From positions 1-11,935 of the forward strand of contig JAJYTJ010000116.1 of NCBI GenBank assembly GCA_021793115.1: a stretch of DNA of 11,935 nucleotides. The letters run 5' to 3'. The position numbers and the translations under genes are program-made. The notes below the pieces were generated by a model. That model worked only from the letters and a program-made list of their open reading frames with translations. It was not told the DNA's origin and did not search any database. The DNA is from Actinomycetes bacterium (GTDB taxonomy: Bacteria; Actinomycetota; Actinomycetes; Actinomycetales; Cellulomonadaceae). This document shows, piece by piece, positions 1 through 6,763 of this stretch (positions are counted from its first letter, which is position 1; every line of letters begins with the position of its first letter).

Positions 1-773
1 CCGACTCCGGCATCCCCGACTACCGAGGGCCGGACTCTCCCCCGCGCACGCCCATGACGTTCCAGCAGTTCGTCGGCGACGAGCGGTTCCGGCGCCACTA
101 CTGGGCGCGCAACCAGGTGGGCTGGCGGCACGTCGCCGCGCGCCACCCGAACGCCGGGCACCGCGCGCTGGCCGAGCTCGAGCGGCGCGGCCTCGTCGCG
201 GGCGTCATCACGCAGAACGTCGACCTGCTCCACGAGGCGGCCGGGTCGCGGCGCGTCATCGACCTGCACGGGCGGTACGACGAGGTGCGCTGCCTGCGCT
301 GCGGCACGCGGTACCCGCGCGACGCGGTGGCCGACCGCCTCGACGAGCTCAACCCGGGGTTCGTCGAGCGCGTGGGCGACGTCGGCGACGTGGAGATCGC
401 CCCGGACGCGGACGCGGTCGTCGAGCGGACGGCGGACTTCGTGGTCGCTTCGTGCTGGGCGCCCGACCCGGACGGCCGGCCCGCGCCGTGCGGCGGGATC
501 CTCAAGCCGGACATCGTCTACTTCGGCGAGACCGTGCCGGCCGCGCGGGTGGCCGCCGCGTACGGGCTGGTCGACGAGGCCGACGCGCTGCTCGTCGCCG
601 GCTCGTCGCTCGCGGTGCAGTCGGGCCTGCGCTTCGTCCGCCACGCCTCGTCGGCCGGCAAGCCCGTGGCGATCGTCAACCGGGGCGCCACGCGCGGCGA
701 CCGCTACGCGAAGGTGACGCTGCACGCGGGCACGTCCGAGGCGCTCGCCGCGCTGGTGTGGCTGCTGGCCTAG
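1..773 (+). CDS. SIRT4-like class II NAD-dependent protein deacylase (sirtuin), 5' truncated by the window
   Basis: Sir2-family enzyme that removes acyl groups from protein lysines, consuming NAD+ and releasing nicotinamide and O-acyl-ADP-ribose. The reading frame is already open at base 3 and begins with SGIPDYRGP, the conserved NAD-binding loop, so the ATG at 54 is internal and the true start lies to the left. Counting from the codon at base 3, TQNVD is at 70-74, the catalytic His of DLHG at 89, four zinc Cys at 97, 100, 151 and 163, [10 protein letters not shown] after the last Cys, and the GSS NAD-binding motif near 200. The segment YWARNQVGW followed by HPNAGH resembles the SIRT4 (class II) lineage, whose members often show weak deacetylase activity and other acyl or ADP-ribosyl activities, so the substrate is open. 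It is convergent with tadA, with 7 bases between stop codons. Confidence 0.93.
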   Translation, partial: DSGIPDYRGPDSPPRTPMTFQQFVGDERFRRHYWARNQVGWRHVAARHPNAGHRALAELERRGLVAGVITQNVDLLHEAAGSRRVIDLHGRYDEVRCLRCGTRYPRDAVADRLDELNPGFVERVGDVGDVEIAPDADAVVERTADFVVASCWAPDPDGRPAPCGGILKPDIVYFGETVPAARVAAAYGLVDEADALLVAGSSLAVQSGLRFVRHASSAGKPVAIVNRGATRGDRYAKVTLHAGTSEALAALVWLLA

Positions 774-780
774 TCGTCTC

Positions 781-1266
781 CTAGTCCTCGAGCCGGTGCA
801 CCTCGAAGAAGTGCTGGAGCAGCTGCGCCGACTCCTCGGCCCGCACGCCGCCCACCACCTCGATCCGCGCCGCAGCCCGCCGGTCGCGCATGACGTCCCA
901 CTGCGATCCGGCGGCGCCCGCCTTCGGGTCCCACGCGCCGAACACCACGCGCCGCACGTGCGACAGGAGCGCGGCCCCGGCGCACATGAGGCACGGCTCG
1001 AGCGTCACGACGAGCGTGCACTCGTCGAGGTGCCAGCGGCCCAGGTTCTTGGCGGCGTCGCGCAGCGCGACGATCTCGGCGTGCGCGGTGGGGTCGGCCT
1101 CGTCCTCGCGCGCGTTGCGACCCCAGCCGACCACGTGCGCGCCGGGCGCGACGACGACGGCCCCGACCGGCACGTCACCCGTCAGCAGGGCGCGGCGCGC
1201 CTCGTCGAGCGCCACGCCCATCGCCCACGCGTCCACCGGCTGCACCGGCCTGCCGGCCTGACCCAT
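781..1266 (-). CDS. tadA: tRNA-specific adenosine deaminase TadA
   Basis: Zinc-dependent deaminase that converts the wobble adenosine 34 of tRNA-Arg(ACG) to inosine in the cytoplasm. The 161-residue product has the usual family length. It carries the cytidine/deoxycytidylate deaminase signature: H62-A-E64 (zinc ligand and proton-shuttle Glu) and P91-C92-x2-C95 (the other zinc ligands), preceded by [10 protein letters not shown], typical of TadA N-termini. ATG at 1264-1266 was chosen because it gives the normal length; an internal ATG at 1221 would remove 15 residues and leave the core intact. No Shine-Dalgarno is visible before 1266, but a -10-like hexamer sits 6 bases upstream, so a leaderless mRNA is possible. 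Divergent from upp, with 87 bases between starts. A guanine or other nucleoside deaminase is less likely given the length and motif context. Confidence 0.93.
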   Translation of the reverse strand: MGQAGRPVQPVDAWAMGVALDEARRALLTGDVPVGAVVVAPGAHVVGWGRNAREDEADPTAHAEIVALRDAAKNLGRWHLDECTLVVTLEPCLMCAGAALLSHVRRVVFGAWDPKAGAAGSQWDVMRDRRAAARIEVVGGVRAEESAQLLQHFFEVHRLED

Positions 1267-1272
1267 GCCGTC

Positions 1273-1278
1273 ATCATG
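1273..1278 (-). promoter_or_regulatory. Possible -10 element for tadA (leaderless arrangement)
   Basis: On the minus strand the hexamer CATGAT (four of six matches to TATAAT) ends 6 bases before the tadA ATG. No convincing -35 is seen 16-18 bases further upstream. The spacing suits a leaderless transcript, common in actinobacteria, but the match is weak. Confidence 0.3.
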
Positions 1279-1340
1279 TCGGATCCCGCCGGCCGCGGCT
1301 GCGGGACCGCCGCCGCGGCCGGGGACGTCGCGGGCGCCAC

Positions 1341-1346
1341 TAGGCT
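1341..1346 (+). promoter_or_regulatory. -10 element for upp (leaderless-type)
   Basis: TAGGCT fits the actinobacterial TAnnnT -10 pattern and is followed by exactly 7 bases before the upp ATG at 1354. That would put the transcription start at or next to the A of the ATG. There is no Shine-Dalgarno between it and the start. No clear -35 is seen 17 bases upstream. Confidence 0.55.
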
Positions 1347-1353
1347 GGCGGCC

Positions 1354-1989
1354 ATGCGCCTGCACGTCGCGGACCACCCCCTGGTCACCCACAAGCTCAC
1401 CATCCTGCGCGACGCGAAGACGCCGTCGCCGACGTTCCGCCAGCTCGTCGACGAGCTGGTGACCCTCCTGGCCTACGAGGCCACGCGGGACGTCGCGACG
1501 CACCCGGTCGAGATCGAGACCCCGGTGGCGCGGACCACCGGGAGCAAGCTCGCCGACCCGGCGCCGATCGTCATCCCCATCCTGCGCGCGGGCCTCGGGA
1601 TGCTCGAGGGCATGACGCGCCTGCTCCCCACGGCCGAGGTGGGCTTCCTGGGGCTCAAGCGCGACGAGGAGACGCTCGAGGCGATCACGTACGCGAACCG
1701 CCTGCCGGAGGACCTCACGGGCCGGCAGGTCTTCATCCTCGACCCGATGCTCGCGACCGGCGGCACGCTCGTCGCCGCCATGGAGTACGTGTTCGAGCGG
1801 GGCGCTCGCGACGTCACCGCGGTGTGCCTCATCGCGGCCCCGGAGGGCCTGAAGACCGTCGAGGCGTACGTGGGCGAGCGGGCGGACGTCCAGGTGGTCG
1901 TCGCGGCGCTCGACGAGCGGCTCAACGAGAAGGCCTACATCGTGCCCGGCCTGGGCGACGCGGGCGATCGGCTCTACGGCATCGTCTGA
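1354..1989 (+). CDS. upp: Uracil phosphoribosyltransferase
   Basis: Pyrimidine salvage enzyme that joins uracil to PRPP, giving UMP and pyrophosphate. The 211-residue product matches the family length. Visible landmarks are [13 protein letters not shown] near 71-83, the PRPP-binding loop [13 protein letters not shown] at 126-138, and the C-terminal uracil-binding segment [15 protein letters not shown] at 195-209. The frame stays open far upstream, but homology begins at MRLHV, and a TAnnnT -10 placed 7 bases upstream supports ATG 1354 as a leaderless start. Its stop is followed within 7 bases by a strong hairpin. Upp is often allosterically activated by GTP, but nothing here shows that directly. 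Confidence 0.96.
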   Translation: MRLHVADHPLVTHKLTILRDAKTPSPTFRQLVDELVTLLAYEATRDVATHPVEIETPVARTTGSKLADPAPIVIPILRAGLGMLEGMTRLLPTAEVGFLGLKRDEETLEAITYANRLPEDLTGRQVFILDPMLATGGTLVAAMEYVFERGARDVTAVCLIAAPEGLKTVEAYVGERADVQVVVAALDERLNEKAYIVPGLGDAGDRLYGIV

Positions 1990-1995
1990 CGCCTC

Positions 1996-2022
1996 GGACC
2001 GGCCCGCTCACGGCGGGGGTCC
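1996..2022. terminator. Hairpin between convergent upp and the sigma-factor gene, probable bidirectional terminator
   Basis: GGACC pairs with GGTCC and, inside it, CCCGC (2003-2007) pairs with GCGGG (2013-2017). This gives a 10-bp stem with a 2-base bulge (2001-2002) and a 5-base loop. It fills the space between the two stop codons (1989 and 2023). There is no T-tract on either strand, which is common for terminators in very GC-rich actinobacteria. Confidence 0.6.
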
Positions 2023-4191
2023 TCAGCGGTCGTGTGCCCAGCAGCCGTAGCCCCACCACGGCCCGCCGTGCCACCACCACCAGCGCCACCAGCCGTCCGT
2101 GCAGCCGGACGTCGAGGTCGGGGTGGGCGTCGGGGCGACCGTCTCGGTCGGCGTCGGCGTGGGAGTCGGTGTGACCGTCTCGGTCGGCGTCGGCGTAGGA
2201 GTCGGCGTGACCGTCTCGGTCGGCGTCGGCGTAGGAGTCGGCGTGATCGTCTCGGTCGGCGTCGGCGTAGGAGTCGGCGTGACCGTCTCGGTCGGCGTAG
2301 GAGTCGGCGTGACCGTCTCGGTCGGCGTCGGCGCAGGAGTCGGCGTGACCGTCTCGGTCGGCGTCGGCGTCGGCGTCGCGGGGGCGGTCGGGGTGTCCCC
2401 CGGCGACCACGGCGTGAACGTCACCTGCCCTGCGTGGCTGATCGCGCGCACCAATCCGTCCGCGCTGACGTGCCAGGCGACGCCACCCTGGCTGAAGTCC
2501 TGCGCCACTGCGACGTGGACGCCGAGGTGTGTGGACTCCGCGGCGTCGAGCACCGGCAGGAGGCACTGCGTCCCGGTGCCGGTCACGGTGCAGCGCCACG
2601 ACGCCGCGAGGTGCACGGCGTAACGCCCCGTCACCAGCTGCGGAGCCGACTCCAGGGTGACGCCGGACGGCAGCTCGAGCGCCACCGTGAGGTTCGTCAC
2701 CGGCGCCGTGCCGACGTTGGTGACGTCGATCCCGAGGTCCTGCCCCGTCTGCCCCGCGGCCAGCACGGTGCCGGGGTCGCTCACCACGAGGTCGGGCACC
2801 ACGATGGCGGGGGCGGTCGGGTCGGTGGTGCTCGAGTCGGTGGGGGCGGTGGCCTCCGGAGCCGGCGACGGCGACGGCGAGGGCGAGGCGCCCGGGGCCG
2901 CGACGACCGACGACGCGTCCACGGCACCCACCGCCGGCACGTCCGTCGCGCTCGTCGGGACCGCGCTCGGCGTGACGGTCGGCGTCTCGGAAAGGTCCGC
3001 CGCGGCGGCGGCGGACGGCGCGGCGGGCGGCAGCGCGGACGGGCTCGGCGTGGCCGTGGTGCCCACGCCCGCGGCGGCCGGCTGCTCGTGCCCACCGCTG
3101 AGGGCCACGGCGCCGACTGTCACGCCGGCGACCACCACGAGGCCCGCCACGCCCGCGGCCAGGGCAGCCGGCACGGTGCCGAAGAACGCGCCGATCGCCG
3201 CGAGCAGGCCGCCCGAGGCGGAGCCGGCCGAGGCCACGGCGCCCGCGGCGCCGACCACTCCGGCACCCGCCGCAGTCGCCCCCGCACCGGCAGCACCCGC
3301 ACCGGCAGCACCGGCGCCAGCTCCGGCAGCGCCGGCACCGCCCGACGCGAGGGCGGAGGCGCCCGCGGCGAGGCCCCCTCCGGTCGGCAGGCCGATCCCG
3401 AGGGCACCGAGCCCCGCGGCACCCAGCACGAGCGGCGCGATGATCGCGCGCAGGCCGTGGTTGACGTCGCGCAGCTCGAGCGCCAAGGCCCGGCAGTCGC
3501 CGCACGTCTCCAGGTGCCCCTCGACGAGGGCCGTGTCGCGCGTGCCCAGGCCGCCGCGCACGTAGCCGCCGAGCTTCCCGGCGACCGACCGGCACCCGTC
3601 GGGCAGCTGGTCGGAGAGGTGCTGCTGCAGGTAGGCCTGCCGCAGCCCCTCCCGCGCGCGGTAGGCCAGCGCCGCCGTGCTGTTGGCGGTGAGGCCGAGC
3701 AGGGGGGCGACCTCCGCGGGGGTGCGCCCCTCGATCTCGCAGTGCCACAGCACCGCCTGCCAGCGCTCCGGGAGGCTGGCGAAGGCCCGCGCGACGACCG
3801 ACCGCTCGAACCCCGCGAGCGCAGGCTCCTCGGCGGCGGCGACGGCGACGGCGCCGGACTCGAGCACCGCGACGTCGTCGGTCGGGTCCGCACGCCGACC
3901 GCGGTCGCGCTGGACGGCGGCCGTGCGGCGCACCGTGGTGAAGAGATAGGCGCGGAACGCGTCCGCGGGCCCCGAGCCGCCGCGCAGCGCCGACCACACC
4001 GAGGCGAACGCGTCGGAGACGGCGTCCTCGGCCTCGGCGGTGCTCGACGTGTACCGCCGCGCGACGATCAGCGCGGCGCCGGCGTGCCGTTCGTAGAGGA
4101 CGCCGAACGACCCCGCGTCGCCCGTCCGCGCGGCCAGGATGAGGTCGGCGTCGGAGCGCAGGTCGGTGCTTGTACCACGAGTGGGTTCCAC
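2023..4191 (-). CDS. Membrane-anchored ECF-type sigma factor with fused anti-sigma-like zinc finger, repeat stalk and Trp-rich tail
   Basis: Transcription factor of the sigma-70 family fused to a very long C-terminal extension; 722 residues against roughly 180-200 for a plain ECF sigma. Region 2 spans about 14-90 ([25 protein letters not shown]). Region 4 spans about 125-190 ([11 protein letters not shown], then a helix-turn-helix). A zinc-finger anti-sigma-like module follows, with H226-x3-C230-x2-C233. Hydrophobic stretches lie at about 249-268 and 342-364, with a Gly/Ala-rich stretch (about 286-320) between. Then come a Pro/Ser/Ala/Thr-rich linker (370-462), a beta-rich DUF11/CARDB-like domain (about 463-595), Pro-Thr repeats (606-693) and a tail with C697, C717 and nine Trp. 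Start: GTG 4191 follows GGAGGG 4 bases upstream and begins just before region 2; an ATG at 4317 would add 42 residues and overlap the divergent gene. Inference: a sigma held inactive at the membrane and released by proteolysis or a conformational signal. Actinobacterial ECF groups with similar fusions are known. Confidence 0.85.
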   Translation of the reverse strand: MEPTRGTSTDLRSDADLILAARTGDAGSFGVLYERHAGAALIVARRYTSSTAEAEDAVSDAFASVWSALRGGSGPADAFRAYLFTTVRRTAAVQRDRGRRADPTDDVAVLESGAVAVAAAEEPALAGFERSVVARAFASLPERWQAVLWHCEIEGRTPAEVAPLLGLTANSTAALAYRAREGLRQAYLQQHLSDQLPDGCRSVAGKLGGYVRGGLGTRDTALVEGHLETCGDCRALALELRDVNHGLRAIIAPLVLGAAGLGALGIGLPTGGGLAAGASALASGGAGAAGAGAGAAGAGAAGAGATAAGAGVVGAAGAVASAGSASGGLLAAIGAFFGTVPAALAAGVAGLVVVAGVTVGAVALSGGHEQPAAAGVGTTATPSPSALPPAAPSAAAAADLSETPTVTPSAVPTSATDVPAVGAVDASSVVAAPGASPSPSPSPAPEATAPTDSSTTDPTAPAIVVPDLVVSDPGTVLAAGQTGQDLGIDVTNVGTAPVTNLTVALELPSGVTLESAPQLVTGRYAVHLAASWRCTVTGTGTQCLLPVLDAAESTHLGVHVAVAQDFSQGGVAWHVSADGLVRAISHAGQVTFTPWSPGDTPTAPATPTPTPTETVTPTPAPTPTETVTPTPTPTETVTPTPTPTPTETITPTPTPTPTETVTPTPTPTPTETVTPTPTPTPTETVAPTPTPTSTSGCTDGWWRWWWWHGGPWWGYGCWAHDR
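2113..2382 (-). repeat. Coding minisatellite: seven tandem 36/30-bp units encoding Pro-Thr-Glu-Thr stalk
   Basis: Read on the plus strand, units begin with GACCGTCTCG or a one-base variant at 2137, 2173, 2209, 2245, 2281, 2311 and 2347. Spacing is 36 bases except for one 30-base unit (2281-2310). Each encodes [12 protein letters not shown]; the 30-base unit lacks one Pro-Thr pair and the 2245 unit reads TETI. All length changes are multiples of three, so the frame of the sigma-factor gene is kept. At 2113-2136 the pattern degenerates into the tail. Confidence 0.93.
3281..3310. repeat. Exact 15-bp tandem duplication in the Gly/Ala-rich membrane region of the sigma gene
   Basis: CCCGCACCGGCAGCA occurs twice in a row (3281-3295 and 3296-3310) with no mismatch, and degenerate copies continue to about 3345. 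On the coding strand it encodes the repetitive Ala-Gly stretch between the two more typical hydrophobic segments. Confidence 0.85.
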
Positions 4192-4224
4192 ACCGCCCTC
4201 CGATACGTCCGGTATGTCCTGGAC

Positions 4225-4239
4225 GAGTGTTTCACACTC
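4225..4239. promoter_or_regulatory. Palindrome in the divergent promoter region, candidate operator
   Basis: GAGTGT and ACACTC form perfect 6-bp arms around a 3-base centre (TTC). It lies 33 bases upstream of the chosen sigma GTG (4191) and 64 bases upstream of the divergent GTG (4304), where an operator could control both genes. No regulator is assigned. Confidence 0.4.
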
Positions 4240-4303
4240 CTCCGCGAGGGTGAATCGGCGAAAACCGGCGTCACCGTGAGCCCGCGCGGCGCTCTCTTTC
4301 CAC

Positions 4304-5065
4304 GTGACCACCGACATGCGCCCCGGGCCACAGCTCCCGGAGGGGCTGCGGGACCGCTGGCGCGCGAGCAGCGTCGAGTCCGTGTGGCTGCGCCCGTCCG
4401 ACTGGTACCACCCCGCGGTCGACCTCCTGGTGGAGGCCGTGCTCGCGGACGTCGACCCCTGCGCCGCCGCCGAGGACCTCGGCCGCGCCCGCGGGTACGA
4501 CGGCGTGGGCATCGTGGAGACGCTCGACGACCTCGCCTGCCTCTACCGCACCGCCGGGGTGGCGACGCCGCCCCTGGACGCCATCCGTGCACTGTCGGGC
4601 GGGTGGGCGGACGGCTCGTCCGCCGGCATCGGCGCGGCCGCCGCGCTCGACCCCGAGACCGGTCTGCCCACCCGCTCGTACCTTGAGCTGCGGCTGCGCG
4701 AGACCTACGAGGCCCAGGAGCATCGCACGCACCGCCTGGTCCTCGTCGACGTCGCGGCCGGCGAGGTGTCGGGCTTCCTGCGGACGGCGCGCTCGGCGGC
4801 GACCGGGGCGGCGCTGGCGGCGGCGTTCGGCGCCGGGCACCCGCTGGGCACCCTCGGCGGCGGCATGTTCGCCGCGCTCGTCCGCCCGGGCGACGACCTC
4901 GAGGGCCGGCTGGACGCGCTGCGCGCGGACCTCGCGGCGCGCTGCGCCGACGTCGAGGTGCGCGCCACCACGCGGCAGCCGGTGCGCGCCTGGACGGAGC
5001 CGCTGCCGGCGACGCACGAGGCCGCGGTGCGGCTCCTGGCGCGTCTGGTCCGCGTCGAGCGATGA
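4304..5065 (+). CDS. Cytoplasmic protein with a degenerate GGDEF domain
   Basis: A 253-residue soluble protein with no membrane segment or signal peptide. Residues 116-123 (DPETGLPT) match the start of GGDEF domains (D-x-LTGLPNR). Residues 145-150 (LVLVDV) match the beta strand that carries the first metal Asp. GGGMF at 185-189 sits in the context [13 protein letters not shown], the position of the GGDEF signature. Loss of the two acidic signature residues means it should not make cyclic-di-GMP; such proteins can bind nucleotides or act as protein partners. The N-terminal 110 residues are helical-looking and not recognised. The start is uncertain: GTG 4304 is taken for length, ATG 4316 is an alternative, and neither has a Shine-Dalgarno. 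It is divergent from the membrane sigma gene and may belong to the same circuit (inference). Confidence 0.75.
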   Translation: MTTDMRPGPQLPEGLRDRWRASSVESVWLRPSDWYHPAVDLLVEAVLADVDPCAAAEDLGRARGYDGVGIVETLDDLACLYRTAGVATPPLDAIRALSGGWADGSSAGIGAAAALDPETGLPTRSYLELRLRETYEAQEHRTHRLVLVDVAAGEVSGFLRTARSAATGAALAAAFGAGHPLGTLGGGMFAALVRPGDDLEGRLDALRADLAARCADVEVRATTRQPVRAWTEPLPATHEAAVRLLARLVRVER

Positions 5066-5162
5066 GCCTGGCGCGCACAGTGCCGGGCGCTCGGTCAAGA
5101 CTCCGTCACGGATTCACCGGACGTTGTTCCCGTGCTGGTCAGCAAGAAGTTTCGGGGAAGGG

Positions 5163-5191
5163 TTGGCGAAGCGGCTCCGGGCGCCTACCGT
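5163..5191 (+). promoter_or_regulatory. Sigma-70-type promoter for the phosphotransferase gene
   Basis: TTGGCG (5163-5168, four of six to TTGACA) and TACCGT (5186-5191, fits TAnnnT) are separated by the ideal 17 bases. The -10 ends 7 bases before the GTG at 5199, the same spacing as at upp, so the transcript may be leaderless. The rest of the 133-base gap holds only a weak imperfect hairpin (5067-5087). Confidence 0.55.
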
Positions 5192-5198
5192 CAAGAGG

Positions 5199-5957
5199 GT
5201 GACTCCCTACGGACTGGCACCCACCGATCCGGACGTGCCGCACACGACGCACCCGCGCCTGCCCGCGCAGGGCCACGGCGCCGAGGACCCCGAGGCCCCC
5301 GGCCCGCTGCTGGCCGCCGGCGACGCCGCCGACGTCTACGCGCTCTCCGAGCACCAGGTGCTGCGCCGGTACCGCAGGGGCGACGACGCCTCGCGCGAGT
5401 ACGCGCTCATGCGGCACGTCGCCGCCCACGGCTTCCCGGTCCCCGCGGTGCAGCACCTCGGCGGCCCCGACCTGCTCATGGAGCGGCTGCACGGGCCCAC
5501 GCTGCTCCAGGCCCTCGCGGCCGGCGAGGTGAGCCTGCAGGACGGTGCCCGCGTGCTCGCCGACCTGCACCGCCGGCTCCACACGATCCCGGCCCCCACG
5601 GGCGGCGTGGTGATCCACCTCGACCTGCACCCCGGCAACGTGGTGCTCGCCGAGTCGCGCGGCCCCGTGCTCATCGACTGGGCGAACGCCCGCGGCGGCG
5701 CGGGCCCGCTCGACGCCGCCGTCACCGCGCTCATCCTCGCCGAGGTCGCGGTGGACGCCGGTGGCGACTACTCGCTGGCCGCGCGGGCGCTGCTCGCGGC
5801 CTTCCTCGCCGCTACCGACGAGCCGTTGCAGCCGGCGCTCGACGAGGCCATCGGCGTCCGTGTCCTCGACCCGGCGCTGCTGGCGAGCGAGCGGGACCTC
5901 GTCGCGCCCGCGGCCGCGCTGGTGCGCGCCTTCGCGACGCTCACCGCGGGTCGCTGA
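5199..5957 (+). CDS. Aminoglycoside/choline-kinase-fold phosphotransferase (APH family), substrate unknown
   Basis: A 252-residue protein of the kinase-like phosphotransferase family (APH, PF01636 type), which moves the ATP gamma-phosphate to a small hydroxylated molecule. The Brenner motif is intact: H140-L-D142-L-H144-P-G-N147, with D142 as catalytic base and N147 as metal ligand, followed by the Mg-binding D160-W161. The nucleotide loop appears as AGDAADVYAL (40-49); the usual beta-3 Lys position reads VLRRYRR, so Arg may replace it. E68 in REYALM fits the helix-C Glu. GTG 5199 is chosen because a promoter -10 ends 7 bases upstream and little family homology lies further upstream. Chromosomal actinobacterial members are often housekeeping kinases, so an antibiotic-resistance role should not be assumed. 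Convergent with apbE. Confidence 0.85.
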   Translation: MTPYGLAPTDPDVPHTTHPRLPAQGHGAEDPEAPGPLLAAGDAADVYALSEHQVLRRYRRGDDASREYALMRHVAAHGFPVPAVQHLGGPDLLMERLHGPTLLQALAAGEVSLQDGARVLADLHRRLHTIPAPTGGVVIHLDLHPGNVVLAESRGPVLIDWANARGGAGPLDAAVTALILAEVAVDAGGDYSLAARALLAAFLAATDEPLQPALDEAIGVRVLDPALLASERDLVAPAAALVRAFATLTAGR

Positions 5958-5969
5958 CGCGCTCTCACG

Positions 5970-5987
5970 GCGTCGCTGACGCGACGC
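5970..5987. terminator. Perfect hairpin between convergent phosphotransferase and apbE genes
   Basis: GCGTCGC and GCGACGC form a perfect 7-bp stem with the 4-base loop TGAC, inside the 40 bases between the stop codons at 5957 and 5998. No T-tract follows on either strand. Position and symmetry suggest a terminator serving both genes. Confidence 0.55.
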
Positions 5988-5997
5988 GTCATGCAGC

Positions 5998-6762
5998 TCA
6001 CGGCGCACCGCTGACGGGGGTCGCCACCTCGGGCGCCTGCGCCGTCGGGTCGGTCTCGTCCTCCACCGGCAGGGCGAGCACCGCCGCCGCGCCGTGGGCC
6101 ATGGCCCAGGCCGGGCCCTCCTCGCCCATCGCCAGCACCGTCGTCGCGAGCACGTCCGCCACGGTGAGGTCGGCCGCGACCACCGTCGCGGCCGTGAACG
6201 ACACGTCCCGCGAGCCGGTACGCCCGTCCCACACGTGCGCCCCGCGCTCGTAGGTGCCCGACGTCGCCACCGCGCCGTCGCGCACCTCGAGCGTCGCCAG
6301 GATCGCCATGGGGTCCGCGGGGTGCCGCACCGCCACCTGCCAGGGCTGCCCGGGCCCCGCCTCGCCCCGAGCCACGACGTCGCCGCCCGCGTTGAGGAGG
6401 AAGTCGACGACGCCGGCCGCCACGAGCCCGTCCGCCGCGCGCTGTGCGGCCCAGCCCTTGACCACGCCGTTGGTGTCGAGCCGGCCCTCCGGCGTCCGGA
6501 CGTCGAACACGCCGTCCGAGTCGACCCGGGCCTGCTCCGCGATCGCCAGCACCTCGCGCATGTCGTCGCTCAGCTCGTCGTCGGCCAGCTCGCCGCGGTC
6601 CAGCCGGGACAGCTCGCTGTCCGGGCGGAAGGGGCTGAACCGCTCGTCGGCCGCGTGGAGCACCGCGAAGGCCCGGTCCATCGCCGCCGCGGCGGCGACG
6701 GGCTCGGCATGCCGCACGTCGAGCGACACGACCGTCCCCATGACCTCCTCGACGCGGCGCAC
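5998..6762 (-). CDS. apbE: FAD:protein FMN transferase (ApbE family)
   Basis: Flavin transferase that cleaves FAD and attaches the FMN part through a phosphoester to a Thr or Ser in target proteins, normally outside the cytoplasmic membrane. Landmarks along the 254 residues are VMGTVVSLDVR at 7-17, DERFSPFRPDSELSRL at about 39-54, DTNGVVKGWAA in the middle, LLNAGGDVVARG, and TSGTYERGAHVWDGRTG, all in family order. No signal peptide or lipobox is seen, so how it reaches an outside target is unclear. GTG 6762 starts 1 base after the stop of the FMN-binding gene, which suggests translational coupling; ATG 6741, just after GAGGAGG, is an alternative but would remove residues usually conserved (RRVEEV). 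The target is probably the neighbouring FMN-binding protein. Confidence 0.93.
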   Translation of the reverse strand: MRRVEEVMGTVVSLDVRHAEPVAAAAAMDRAFAVLHAADERFSPFRPDSELSRLDRGELADDELSDDMREVLAIAEQARVDSDGVFDVRTPEGRLDTNGVVKGWAAQRAADGLVAAGVVDFLLNAGGDVVARGEAGPGQPWQVAVRHPADPMAILATLEVRDGAVATSGTYERGAHVWDGRTGSRDVSFTAATVVAADLTVADVLATTVLAMGEEGPAWAMAHGAAAVLALPVEDETDPTAQAPEVATPVSGAP

Positions 6763-6763
6763 G

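Noticed and set aside
54..56. ATG 54 as the sirtuin start
   Set aside because: The preceding in-frame codons encode the conserved SGIPDYRGP loop, so the gene starts outside the window.
769..786. Direct repeat CCTAGTC around the sirtuin and tadA stop codons
   Set aside because: Seven bases only, and explained by two TAG stops in convergent genes.
2113..2382. Regular repeats as a possible CRISPR array
   Set aside because: The units are contiguous with no unique spacers, and they code in frame for Pro-Thr repeats.
1922..3997. Second minus-strand frame with Asp/His/Ala repeats across the minisatellite
   Set aside because: It is the out-of-frame reading of the same repeat and of the sigma domains; it contains no family motif.
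4201..4240. ECF-type autoregulatory promoter (GAAAC ... CGTA) upstream of the sigma gene
   Set aside because: The two elements are 21 bases apart, too long for typical ECF promoters (about 15-18).
4192..4317. Longer start (ATG 4317) for the sigma factor
   Set aside because: It would overlap the first codons of the divergent gene and add 42 residues without sigma homology. GTG 4191 has a GGAGGG ribosome site and begins near region 2.
2032..4686. Very long open plus-strand frame opposite the sigma gene (about 884 codons)
   Set aside because: Arg/Gly-rich low-complexity product with no domains. It is the GC-driven shadow of the minus-strand gene, whose motifs are clear.
5067..5087. Hairpin after the GGDEF-like gene as terminator
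   Set aside because: Six-base arms with one wobble pair, a 9-base loop and no T-tract; too weak to call.
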